Below are positions 21,682-34,500 of a stretch of 64,000 nucleotides of DNA, one piece after another (the first letter of the stretch is position 1; each line of letters starts with the position of its first letter). The notes below the pieces were generated by a model. The model was given only the letters and a program-made list of their open reading frames with translations, was not told the origin of the DNA and did not search any database. The stretch spans positions 973,177 to 1,037,176 of the forward strand of contig NMRA01000051.1 in the NCBI GenBank assembly GCA_002633005.1, written 5' to 3'. Source of the DNA: Phoronis australis (lineage: Eukaryota; Phoronida; Phoronidae). A program made the position numbers and the translations under genes.

Positions 21682-24600
21682 CACATGAGCAGAAGTATCT
21701 TGATTGAATTATGTTTAAAATAAGTCGCATCGCATCGTGTATTATGTCCCATGCTCCTAATATTCGAAACGAAGCATTTTCAAAGAAATCTTTGCTCAAA
21801 TAATGAGCATGTAGGGTGGAACTCGGGTGTCATCACTCCACACAGGTACTTGTATTGAACTGGGCAGTTTTGTGTTTTTACATGCTTTTCAATTAAAGTC
21901 TTGCCAACATCTAGAGTAAGTTAGGACTCAATATTCTCTCAAATGCTATCGCATATGGTCTATGCATCTATTTTAATTGGCAAAGCTTCACACGCAGGTG
22001 CATAGACCCAAATGCGAACAATCTACAGGAGGTTGCAAAACTCGCAGTTTGAAAGAATTGGTTCAATGTGGTTGCCACGTAATGGGCAATCTTTGGAATG
22101 CGCACAGCCTTCTGCTGCCAGAAGATAGTAAAAATTTCAATTAGTCTGACACGACTCATTTTATACTGATTTACAACACCTTTGCATTGGATATGCTGAA
22201 CTTTTTTGGATCTCAGTTGCCGTCTCAAGTGTAAAAACGAGGATAAATCAAAAATTCTTTCCACACGTGTTGGAAAGTTTGTCAATAATGTTTAATTAGG
22301 CAAGACAGTTCTGTCTGGTCTCAAATGAGTGAAATGATGGGCTTACCAGAAATTATACGCATTTTCTTTCTCACTCAAAACATTGACTATTTGGTGAATT
22401 TTGAAAAGCAATGTGTCGTTCCTAAAATAAGAAATTGCGGTGGCAGGTCTACCATGATGTTAAATGTGGGGCTCGTTTATTGGGGTATTGGTGATTTCAT
22501 TGCAAGAAATGATGTGTGTTTTGAGGGCGTTCAGCCCCCTGGCTGCTGCTCAATGTTATCTGCTCTTCTTTAGCTACATGTTATTTGGATTTTCATGGTT
22601 GCTTGGCAATAGTCTGTTTCAGTGGTCCTGGATTTTGAGAACCAGTTTGATGCCTGTTATTCAGTGGTTCTCAAAATGCGGGTCCCTGTAAGTGACTATT
22701 ACCCAGTGTTCTTGCGTCATCTTTTTCATGTTTACATTGTTGTAAAGGTATTTCCTTGTGTTAGTGTTGCCATGTTGCAGCTAGTCCTTGGAAACTAACT
22801 CGCAATTATTAATACATTGTGGATGTTTGATGATGATATTGATTAAAAGTTTACCTGTGATTTACCCCCATTGTCACTGGCTTTATGTTAGTTATTTCCT
22901 GTGATTGTGTGATGTGGCTGGTTGTGTTAATTGTGTATGTGCCACATGCAGAAATCTGGAAATATTGTAAACTAAATGTATCACACTGCAGGGCCTTCGA
23001 TACCTCGTATCAGTCCCATTTCCTTATGAAAAATAGTTAAAAATCATGAGAAATTCCCTTCACAAGGCCTAAAAATTCCCTTCAAATGATTTAAAAATCC
23101 CCTTGAGGTCAGAATTACTTGATTTCTGGGAAACAGTCGTTTTGAGATGACGTACTGTCACAGAACATTTCGATCAATTGTGAAAAAAATTGTCCGTAAT
23201 CCTAAGAAATCTTCAATGCATGTACAGTGTATGGCTCAACTGCTGTCTTATGTCCTTGCGTGACTGGGAAACTTGTTCTTTAAAAGGATGTGACGGACGG
23301 ATGCAGAGAAACCCAAATTTTTTAAAAATCTTTTTTAACTTTAACAGAAAACAAATATATTTTTTTTTGTTTTTGTGGTGAATTCTACCATAGATATCAG
23401 TTCAAAATAACTCAAACTTAAGTATTTAAAATGTATTAATCAACTAATTAAATCAGGACAATTAAACAGACATTTCTTTTTTAATTAAAATACACCAATT
23501 TGACCTTTTGCACGAAATCATCACCTCAAGCCTTTGCTGGGTATTACAGTGGATTGTTAACTTTTCAAAATATTTGTTTAAAGATGCAAAACAACCTCCT
23601 AAAATCCTCACTTCTCTTCAAAGATAATAAACAATATGGATAAGTATGAGAATGATAATTATTTTGTGTTCGACACCTGTTGGCATTTAGGAAAACTGTT
23701 TTTCGTGTTAAGTAGAATACAATTTGGAAACTGGTTTGTAAACATGGCTATCCTAAATATCAAATGTAAATTGGTGTTATAGCATTACTGATATCATTGT
23801 AATGCGTTTTCATGTGTATGTTTGTTAAATTAGTAATCGCCCTATAGTCACTTTCCCACTAGGGGAACTTCGATACAGGCTGTCATTTTTTGAGTTTCAG
23901 AGAATGTCATAGCAGATATTTGCTTCTAACCGAGTCAGCATCCGTTCTTCCCCTGGTGTCCAATAATCCCCTCATTTTTAAACGCTAGTTCAGTTTCCTC
24001 AAAACTCTTCAGAAAAAATATTTCTTAAAAAAGTTTGCGAGATTGATGTTCCTGTACTGCCAGAATTATTGTGAATTCTGATGTTTTTAATGATTTGCTA
24101 TGAAAATTTCATACAAGCCACCCGAGACACTGAAAAATACGGAAGTGGTTGGACAGCTTAAAAATGCCCATCATCGGCTTTTTCAACCCAAAACTCATTT
24201 TATCTATAAGTGTAGAAATGGCATCACGAGAAAAAACGCACTTCTCTCAAATTAAAAACTAGAAATCTTTTGTGGTGTTTTCCATCCTATTGTCACTGTG
24301 TTTTTCAATACAGTTGTTCACTGTTCATTCATGTTTATGCTGTTAAATTGGTTCTAGGGGGTGTAATTTGACTTTAGTGGGCTAAGTAATTTATGACTGG
24401 CGTGAATAGGTGTGAATAGGTCGGGTATAACTTTGCCTCCTGCTCATGTCAAAGATTTTTTTCTACAGGTTTGAAACATTAGTTTATACAACTTAAGCCA
24501 AACTATGTAAGCAAGTGGCTTTCTGTGTGTTTGTGTGTGGTCTTTTGAGATGATGTTTGAAACCATACCATGTAAATCAAACCCTTTGGTTGTTTTAACA

Positions 24601-24708
24601 ATATTTAAAATGATTAAAAGATCTGTGAAACTTATGTTTTGTTATCAAATGTTCTCCAAATGTGTTGTTAATCTAAGTGTTTATTTTACGATGTTTTGAT
24701 GAATTTTA

Positions 24709-24807
24709 CTTCATAATCATGGGGAAGGGAATGAATATATAGTTGCACAGCATTTTACATCATAATGCTGGGGAAGGGAATGAATATATAGTTGCACAGC
24801 ATTTTAC
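24709..24807 (+). repeat. 49-bp tandem duplication
   Basis: Two near-identical copies of a unit containing GGGGAAGGGAATGAATATAT and AGTTGCACAGCATTTTAC, about 275 bp before the first certain PLC exon. Confidence 0.88.
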
Positions 24808-25081
24808 TCTCGAGGTAGTGGAGTTCCTTGTAGGAAACCTGACATGCACCGTGCTTCTTTAGTTTAGCAGCCATGTTTGGTGGTTTGCCGTCCCCTGAAT
24901 TTTCATCAGTTTTACTTTTGAACACCCGCCACCTGTTGTATTCTGCTTAGTGACCATCCCTGATTTGTTTTCACAATTACTAGCACCCATAGAAGAGGTA
25001 AGATATTACTCCTTATTGTTGAGGGTTTTAGGGTTGCTGTCAATAAACTAATTCCTTCCCCTCTCTTCTCTGTCTCCGCAG

Positions 25082-25561
25082 TTGCAACACCTGGTGGTGA
25101 GCGGTGACCTGCCATGTTCTAAGGAAGAGGCCGCCACGCTTGCTGCCATTCATCTGCACATAGATGATGCCTGGCCGGAGAATAAAGAGATCACCAAGGA
25201 AACTAGCTCCAACCAGGAAAAGGATGATGATGATGTCACAGAAACAGATAGTGACAAGAACAAGGGAGATAACTCACACTTGGATGGTAACAAGAGGCTG
25301 GACAGCTATAATAATAACAATAATAACAATCACGGCGTGGGAGTGCTCAGTAGCAAGCAGAATAACTTGAACAAACGCAAGGAGTTGATTCGTGAGAACA
25401 GGGCGAAGAAACTGACGTCGAGTCGACGGAGACGACAGCTGGTGAAACAGTTGGGCTGTCTAAGTGACAAGTCGACGGACATCGTAGGGAGCGAGCCACT
25501 GTTGGATGGATACCTACCACCGGGCTACGTGTTCTCGCGTAAAGTCAGAGATTTGATAAAG
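25082..25561 (+). CDS. PLCE1: PLC epsilon exon: FERM F2 start with a disordered insert
   Basis: Acceptor CTCCGCAG and donor AAG|gtttgt, 160 codons, phase 0/0. It opens with a classic FERM F2 start ([18 protein letters not shown]) followed by HLHID. Next comes a low-complexity acidic, Lys- and Asn-rich insert (run of D, then run of N, about residues 40-85) and a basic segment with SRRRRQ. It ends with [12 protein letters not shown], which resembles the talin F2 segment with LP.EYV. The insert inside F2 is probably a disordered loop. The F1 lobe that should precede it was not found. Confidence 0.85.
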
Positions 25562-28500
25562 GTTTGTGAAAGATGTAATTAGTGGGCTTGTGCTTCTAGA
25601 CTTGGCTACGGGGTTATTCAATCGGAGAAACTGTTGTAAGACATGTGTAGTGTGACATTTGTACAGTGGAAATCGTGTGTCTACTTGGTGTTTGCGTGTC
25701 ATTTTTCTCATAATTCAGGATTCTATAATAGTCACTCTATCGCTTTTAGTTGTGAATAGAGTGCTAGTGTGTGTTTGTAAGACCATAAACTTAGGACACA
25801 TTACCAAGATTTTGCTTTACACTGGCATAATCTTGCCAAGCTCGCAGGATATTAGTTTTTTCTGAGACAACACCACACAATGTGTTCACCCTATGGTATT
25901 TTTGCACTATCTTTTTGATGACGTTATTAAAACCATTAAACCTTCTATATTGTTACCAAGAGATTTTGAATTCCAATTTTTATTTCGAGACATTTTTTTA
26001 TTTTAATACTGACGAAGGTGCTCATGAAAATTGACTGTTAGTTTCAAAGTTTTCTTCACTAGGTGCCAAATGTTCTAATTTTCTAGCATTGTTTCACCAT
26101 CATGTATATTATTATGTCAAACTACCATCTTCTGGTCACTTAGTATACAAATTATGATTTGTAATAGTAAGACATAGTTTGGCTGCTGCACCTGTGATTC
26201 GTGAATTTTCTGAAAGTTCAGTAGTTAACATGTCTAACCTTGAAATCACTCCTTCATTCACTAATTTCACCTGTTCGTAACCATGGTGATGGTCATCAAT
26301 CCTGGGTGAAGGACATAAAATTGAGATTTACATAAGGTAGCCAAATGACACAATTGACCTTTTGAAAGGTGTACTCTTGTAACTGATCCCCTGTAAGGCG
26401 CTGTAGAGCACTGCATAATTTCAATGAATCAAACTGACGGCAGAGCTGTTGCTTGTGATTGGACAGTTAACAGTAAGTTGTAATCAAATCACTGTTATAA
26501 ATGCAATTTGTTGGTGAATAAAATATCACATGTCTCGAAGAAACATTGCTGCCTTGCAAAAATGTGTTGAATTTGGATTTCTGCTCAAATTGTTTAGTGC
26601 CTGCATCAACGAAGAATTTCGTAATAACAAATTAAAGTATTTTTAGATCAAATCATTTTGATAACAAAGTGCAAGGATTTTGCAGAAAGGTCGTCACATT
26701 TAGGGAACTGATTACTTTCGTTCTGTTTTGTTCCCATTGAATGCCAATTTTATTCATTAGCTTAGTGTCAGTTTTTTACTTTAAGTTAGAAAAACTCCCT
26801 ATAGATTTTTGAAAGTGCTTGCAAATCTTAGCCAGTTTTAGTTTTTGAATAATGAAAACTGTCATTGGATTTTTATATTTTTTCTGCATTTAGGATTTTA
26901 CAGAAAGTAAATCAAAAGATTAAATAAATGTTTAGTGCCTTTTCAGAAGAAGAGGATACCTTTTGCTCTGAAACCTAATTGAACTTTGATGAATAATGAA
27001 CAGATATGCCACCTGGTGTCAGGTATTGTAACAGTCATTGTGTGTCCTGTTTCCAGGAAAAACAGACTAAGCTTTGGCACACCCCGTACTATGACCATGA
27101 GATGAAGCTGAAGCAACTGTATGTGAAGATCTGTAAGAACTTACCCGCCTATGGTTGTAAATTGTATCAAGTAAAGGAGCTGCTACGCGGTAACTCTCAC
27201 AAGAAGGTGAGAAGGGAATCATTTCTCTTCGCATTTCCTAGAATGCTTGTGCAAGTCGTGTTTTCTTCAGGAACACTATCACTTCCTTCTGTCCGGTGTC
27301 CATTTTGAGTATATCCTTGGCATTTTGCGTATCCACATGGATCTTCAAACTTCCCTCTTTCAAGCTGTCAAGTTTAGTGCTCTGGGGCACGTTTAGCGCG
27401 TTCATATGCGAGCTTCTGCAGGGTACCATCATTTGCCTTGCTGTTCAAAATAATGATCTCACCAAATTTCACTTTGCATGCACTTTGTGACCTTTATGAA
27501 CATGCCACACTCCTGTTTTCAACCTCTTCTATCCAAGTTGAGCATACTTACCTTTCCTTAGTTTTATACACATCATTCCCATCCTTTTGAAGAATTTAAC
27601 ATTTTGCGGCTTGAACAGCAGTTATACTACTATGAGTTGTACTCCAGATAAAGAATTCATATATTATGCTGTCAAATCTGTTATGTCATTTAATTCAATA
27701 CCTAATTATGATGCCATCAGTGTGATGTCATCAGTGTGATGTCATCAGTGTGATGTCATCAGTTGTTGATGTTGATGTCATCATACAGAGCTATGATATG
27801 ACATTATGGGTTGAAAACAGTGTATAATCTCTGCATGCAGGGCCTTACGATGTTTTTGATGATTACTATGTCATTGGCGCCCTATCATTATAATGCTAAT
27901 GTGAACGGCTAAGTTTTAACAGCTCCATGAAAATGCTGCTTTTTATTGAACTCTTTTGTTTACTGCCGCAAAACTAGAAATAGACTTGTAGTAAAGCCTA
28001 ATTACCAGTGTGACACTTCCATTATTTTATCTGGGTTTGGTTAATATAGAAATAATCAAGTTATCAAAAATGTGTTTAGATTGCAGCAAAAAAATGCAGA
28101 ATGCAGTTGGTGTTTTCCAAATCCTACTTGGCTTAATGCCAGGTTACAGGGAATTGAGACAGTTAGTGAACACAGTGAAACCTCGTTGCAACATACATCA
28201 AGGGCCCTTTGAGATCTGAATGTTATGAGGATAAGGGCAACAACCAGGATAAACTTGCTTTTTTAAAATGGGGTCTTGGAAGTTTGTGTGTATAATGTCA
28301 CCATTAAGGTTCACAACAAGTAACATTGTAAGGAGGTTTGACTGTACTTAAACTAAGAAATGTGTTTAACTTGGACTATGATCATTATAGAATCTTCTTT
28401 ACATTTCTTGTTTCTTGTGCCCGCTTCAAGTCAGGCCTACCTCATGTCATTCAGTTTAGTAACCCACCAGAGAAAAAAGGTCATATTGCTAGCCTACCAC

Positions 28501-31500
28501 CATCTTCACGTGAATGGCGAAAATGCCAACAGTTCTACCATTTTGGCCAGACTGACGTTCTCTCCAGATTGGGGTAATTTTCACAAACAATATTTTGTTT
28601 CCTCACCGCAGGGAATCGCTTTTTATAAGCGGATTCGGTACGGAATCATGCGCAATTAATTTCAACATCAGTTTTCACTTTAAAAAAACGAAAATTGGTA
28701 TCAAAGCATGTTTACTCACAACAATGAATGATTCACCCAATAATAAACAAAGCCTTATGTGCAAATAGATGAATGTTCTTTGAAGTATGTTTTTCAGCTA
28801 CACTAGTGCTAGCCAAAACACCAGCAGCTGTAAGGTAACTCAATCCACAGGCAAAGTGCCAGGAGTTGCCCTTGTAGCTAGTTAGTGAAAGAGGAACTGA
28901 AAATGAGCCGTTAATGTTTTGCTTCAAAATTTCACTGATTTTCAACATGAGGAAATTGCTGTTATATTACCATTTAGTTCATTGTTTTAATAGTCAATGA
29001 CCGAGCATGGTGACATTTTCTATCGCAATCACTAGCAGCCTTTAGCACTGCTATGTTCTGTTCACTGATTGATGTTATCTAGCAGAGTGCTGGGCAAACA
29101 ATGGTTATATTAGAGTGGCATAATGAAGCTGCTTATTTGAGTTAGTCTCTGATGGAGATTCTGGCACAAGTTAATTTGTTAATTGTGCCAAGTCAATCAC
29201 GAGTCAGTCCTCACGTGACTGCTTAAGATCAACAGATCTCGCATTATTTATCCGCAAGCATTGTAATTATTTTGCCACTCAGGCTATTACGCAGTTTACA
29301 AAAACTGTAATAAATATAAATATCCTATGGTTTCATCATCTCCTGATAATTCTTCAGAGTTAACCATTTCATCATCCCCTTTGGCTCGTTTTCATTCACA
29401 GACAGATTGACAATTGATATTATTGTGTGCAATGATCTATGGTTTCACATAGTTTCTGCAAATGTCGTCATAGTGAATTGTACAAGTACCCGCATACAGT
29501 GAGCGACACCTTGGGGCTGCTTCTAGAACATTATTGTCTTTTGACTTTCGGCTATAATCAGTCGACGGATTGTTTAGCCTCAGTGTTTCACAAGAACAGA
29601 TTAAGACTGAAAGTCAGAAAATCTATGCGCAACTCCAAGCGTGCTCAGGAGCACACTAAAGGCTAAGGCCAAAAGACAAAAAATCAACTTTTGTCTATTC
29701 GTATCCAGATATCTGACTTATGGTTAACGTCAAAAGACAAGAGGCACTTGGAGAGTTAGGCTTCCGGCGAAGTTTGGGCTCCCTATTCAATTTAATAGAC
29801 AGGGAAACTTTTTTGCACAATTTCACTGGGCAGGTTATCAGTTCAGTTTTAACCCTGTTCTCAGACAAAAGAGAAGTCAACTGACCTCTTTCTCAAATAT
29901 GAACAGCCCTCTACTTCCAGGTCCACAGGTTAGCACTAGTGCTATATGCAAACTTGTATTACTACTAAAAAAGGGTCTGATGAGGGTAATGTTTTGTTTA
30001 CAAACATACTAGTTTGCTATGTTTGGAACCTTTCAGTTGGAAGATTTACGAGATATCTTGTGTGCTTCAGAGACCAAATAGCATTGAATAACTGTCTTAA
30101 TTTAACTCATTATAAACTGCTCTCATTCATATCTACGCTGTGTTTGATTATAAAACAAGAAATAGTTGTGCTCACACAGGCATTGTTTTGTCATGTACAT
30201 GGCAGCAATACCTGCCTATCTTGTATAAAGCCAGCTCATACATTCGTCTGTTTGTTTTATTAAACACCATTATAATTTCACAGTGATCCTATACTGCTAT
30301 CATTAACAGTTTTCTCAAGCTTGCTGTATACTGTTCACAGGTGATAGAGGTGTGCTGTACACCCATGTTACACGGGTTTACACCCCTACTTATTTCAAAA
30401 GTGTTGGCCATCTCAGGGTTGCCAGTTCCATTACACATTGCTGTTTAGAAACTTCTTTCCTCAACAGCAATAAATAAGTACCTGTCTGAATTGATTTTCA
30501 AAGTGTACGGGGCAACATGTGTATGACCATCGACTATGTGTTCTAAGTTGGTGACTGATTACAAGTTGAGTGATTTCAAAATGAGTTGATTACATTGTTT
30601 TTCATAAAAGCTTACATTTTGTAGAATTTTTCAATCAACAATATTGCTGGTTAAAGAAACCGTGTGATGTATGAAGGTAGTCAGTTTATATAAAACTACA
30701 GTGCATTTTATTTACAAAATTTTTTGTTGATGCAACTCGACCTCATGATTTGAAGATTTTTCATGCTTAAATAGGCAGCTTTCATCATTAATTCAGCAGC
30801 ATCATTGGGTTGAAGGGAATCAGACGCATCTGGCATTTTGACAACAAATGGCATTATTATTAAAACGAAAATTGCGTCACTGTTTGGAAACTTTTCACAC
30901 TTCCATTAAATGTAGTTTTATGTAAAGCAGTGGTCTTACTGTTCCTGTACACATTAGTTTCACCTTTGTAATTTTCTTGCAAAATCATGATAGATTTCCT
31001 CTCTAGTCATATCTAGTTTTTAGATTTCACTCTTTTTGCATCTGCGTCTCCTTGTACATGATTGACCCAGTACAGGTGAAAATTCAGGGCAAACCAAATT
31101 AAATTTGTGAACTGAAGAGTAGGTTTTAATTACCTCATTTCTTGCCAACACAATAAAGAGTTCTCTGGCTTGCTGTGGCAGCCAACAGTCAACAGGCACC
31201 TATAGTTTTATGACATAATGAGGTGTCATAAAGCATTACATTAGGTGACCAAGCAGCCCAAGCTACTGGACTGAATTCAGTGGGCTATTGTGTTCCCATT
31301 GCAAATTCCAACCCTCCCACAATCAGCATCCAACAGTCAATTTGTACCTGGACAGATCTTCATGATTTCATCTCATTTCATCACCAGTGCAAAGGTCGTC
31401 ACTCTCTGCTGGTCAAACTTTTTAAATTAGGACCAGAATTTTCTTGACCTGTTTTCTGTCTACAAAAAAATCCAAATGTTACATGGCCAGTTTTTCTTTG

Positions 31501-34500
31501 TACTTGACACTTGATGTGAATTCTAAGGAGACGGTGACTCCCTCTACCTTGTAGGTGTCTCGCCTCTTGGGTATCAGCAGTAGCCGCATCATTCTCATCA
31601 ACGTCAAGAGTAACGTGGTCATACATTCCAAGACACCGTCCGACCTGCATGAGTGGAACACGCTTGTGGGCCGCTCGCACGAGGGACTCAGACTCGACTT
31701 CCTCGGCACCAAACCCTGGCTGCTGACAGCACCATCGACTGACAACCTCAGGGCCATGACGGCAGCCTTGTGGCATGTGCTAGACATGGACGGCCGATTT
31801 CTCGACTCCTCGCCATTCAGGCGTGACAGCTTAGAATTAGGTTAGAGTGCATTGTAAAGACTACTGATTGAAAAGTGGTTCTGTATATGTACTAGTCTAG
31901 TTCGTTGTACTCGGGTGCTGACACATGTGTTGTCCTCAAACTAAAGAGGATCATGGTGACAAAAGATGATCGTCTGTCTATATATTTGCCCTAGTTTGTT
32001 GGCTACATGGGAAATTATCATTACAAACTTTACAACTTGGTAATCTAGGCAAATTCGGAGAAACTAATACGTGATATTCACTGAATTGATGGACATTAAG
32101 TTTAGAATAGATAATCATTCTTTTGAAAAGATAACTTCAGTTGACACTGGCTTTGGCATTGCTAAATTATTGGTTCCCCTTGATTTTCAGATTTCCATCG
32201 TCGACAAGTGGCCTTACGCTCCTCTCTCCAAGGCCGCGCCATGTACTCCGAGGAACTCGGCCAGCTACAGAAACTTTTGCAGTTTCCTGAAGAGGTCGCC
32301 ACGCAGCTGACAAAGACCGAGTTTGACCTGTTCAACAAAGTCCAGCCTGTTGCTTATGTTCGCCACTTGACTGTGGACATGAATAAGGCACCATCTACTA
32401 AGAAAGTCACAGTCCATGACTTGGTTCAACGATTTGTTGAGGTTAGTATCTTGGTGTTTATCTGGAACAGTGTAATAGTCGTGGTTGCAGGTAAAGAAAA
32501 TTTCAGAGACCTTTTAAGTTGGATAAGTAAAAGATGATTAAGTTGGCTTGGCTCTGAACATGTGTTTTTGTACTGTATATGTATATGTATGTAAATATAG
32601 TGGCTATAAACTTTCCGCAATAAAAGTTTACTTTGGTGCTGTATAATTATCAATCATTTTTGCTGCCAACAGAATTGGATGTCATGACGGTGTAAATGCT
32701 AATTTACCTCCGTCGTTTACTGTATACTATTCTGTGTGATTGTAAAAACTTGATGTACAATGTACAGGGTGTTTAAAAGCTGGCTCTTATGTAGAGCTGT
32801 GTTTCTAATTGGCTTTTGGTTTCTGAAATACCCTGTATTTCTTTGATCTTGATGATTTGTTTCTTTGGCTACAGGTAAGTTCATGGGTAACTCACATCAT
32901 TGTGACCCAACCCACCCATGAAGACAGAAAGGCAGTACTATCCTGTATACTGCGCATAGCTCAGTCCTGTTGGAACATGGGCAACTTCCAGGGGGCAATG
33001 GAGATAGTGGCTGGGCTCAGGTATGTCATACTTATTAATATGTGTTTGAGTCATTCGTGTGAGTTCCATTTCCAAGTCAATGCAGCTCATAACAACCCAA
33101 TACATTAAGCCTTTGCTTATTTATTGTTCTGATTTTACAAACTGAAAAAGACATCAATTTTAATGGAAATACATTTTTTGGAGAAAGGTTGACTAAATAA
33201 TGCACCTGACAGAATTTTTCATTTGGGGCAGAATGTGGTGAAGAAGTGAAATTTCAATTTGTCAAGTTTCTTAGCAAAAATAGCTTTTCACAAAAGTTTC
33301 GTAATTGGTTTTGATTTTATTTTAGTTTGAGTAGTTCAGCTGTCTTCAGACAGCATTTGGTATTTTTTTAAAGTAGTGCAGCAGTGATTCCTTTAAAATA
33401 TAGAAAAATGGCAATTTTTTGTCCAAAGTGGAAGAATTTTTTCCTACTCGAACTCGACCTTGTTGGCAAATTGGCACAGTAATACTGCGCTAGGCAGTCC
33501 TCTCACAAGGGTGGAGTATACTTCCTATCGCCTAACCCTGTTTTTATTCACCACCCCTGTAGGTCCGAAAAGCTCAAGCCGTTTTGGCTATCCATTTCTG
33601 ACCAAGACCTGAACACCCTTCACCACCTTACGGACACACTCATGTCACGTGAACCGACACCTGAGTACAGAGAAGCTCTCTCCAGGGGGCTTGACTTCCC
33701 CAGCTGTCGAGTGACACCATTCTTTGGCAGTTTTCTACGTCAGTTGAGGTCGGTGATGTGCGCGGTGCCCTCTATTGTAGTGATCCCATCAGATGAGAAT
33801 CACTCCCTGGAGGTAAATATTTTTCAATGTCTTCACACCTGTTTTGCATGTTAAACTATGTCTTGCTGGTTTCTGCAAAAAGAAAGGACTTCTGGTATTA
33901 GTACTTGGTATGTTCACTAGCTGTGTTAGTGCATTTTGCTTTAGGTTAGTGACATTTGATAAAGAAGTTGATCAAGTGTGACATTTCAAATATAACACCC
34001 AGCCCATGAATTAACTCTGTCAATGTTTGAAGAATGTATTGTTTTGAAGAACAAAAATGAAAAAACAAACTTCCGAACGAAAATGTCACCGTATCTGCGA
34101 GAGACAAGTTTTGACTTTTTATGAACAAATTAATAATTAGTGATACTTTATATATTTGAAGAATTGACATCACTGCAAAACAAAATTATGAACACCTTAA
34201 TTAATATGCCTCGTGTTGTATAACGTTTGACCATACACACTCAGATAATAAAAATATTCGTATCTGTGGGAGATGAACAGCTTCATATTTCATCTGATTG
34301 TCAAGAGATTAAATTACAATATGACTCCTCTTATGTAATCAACCTTTAATCAATATTTCCAAACTAACTTCGCTATGCATGAGTGAACAATTATTATAAG
34401 GTGCACTGCGCCCACCGATGGTTTGACAGAGGCCACCCCATCTCTTGGGATGGGTTCGTAAATCTGTGAAATACACATTTTATTTGCTCACTTTTAAAGG

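Larger units (their letters stand above)
19728..25081. other. Non-coding stretch before the first certain PLC exon
   Basis: Holds the tandem repeats listed at 20640, 21536 and 24709. A hairpin at about 22633-22676 (TTTTGAGAACCA / TGGTTCTCAAAA) has a CAGTGGTTCTCAAA end like some hAT elements. The missing FERM F1 exon(s) could lie here but were not recognised. Confidence 0.5.
25562..31554. other. PLC introns around the small FERM exon
   Basis: Two introns (25562-27056, 27207-31554), AT-rich. Apart from the TGATGTCAT array at 27.7 kb, nothing is recognised. ORFs around 28.34-28.66 kb are open in two frames but have no domain. Confidence 0.7.

Noticed and set aside
31399-31787. Minus-strand ORFs of 102 and 125 codons
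   Set aside because: Antisense to the FERM F3 exon 31555-31840, whose frame, splice sites and homology are clear.
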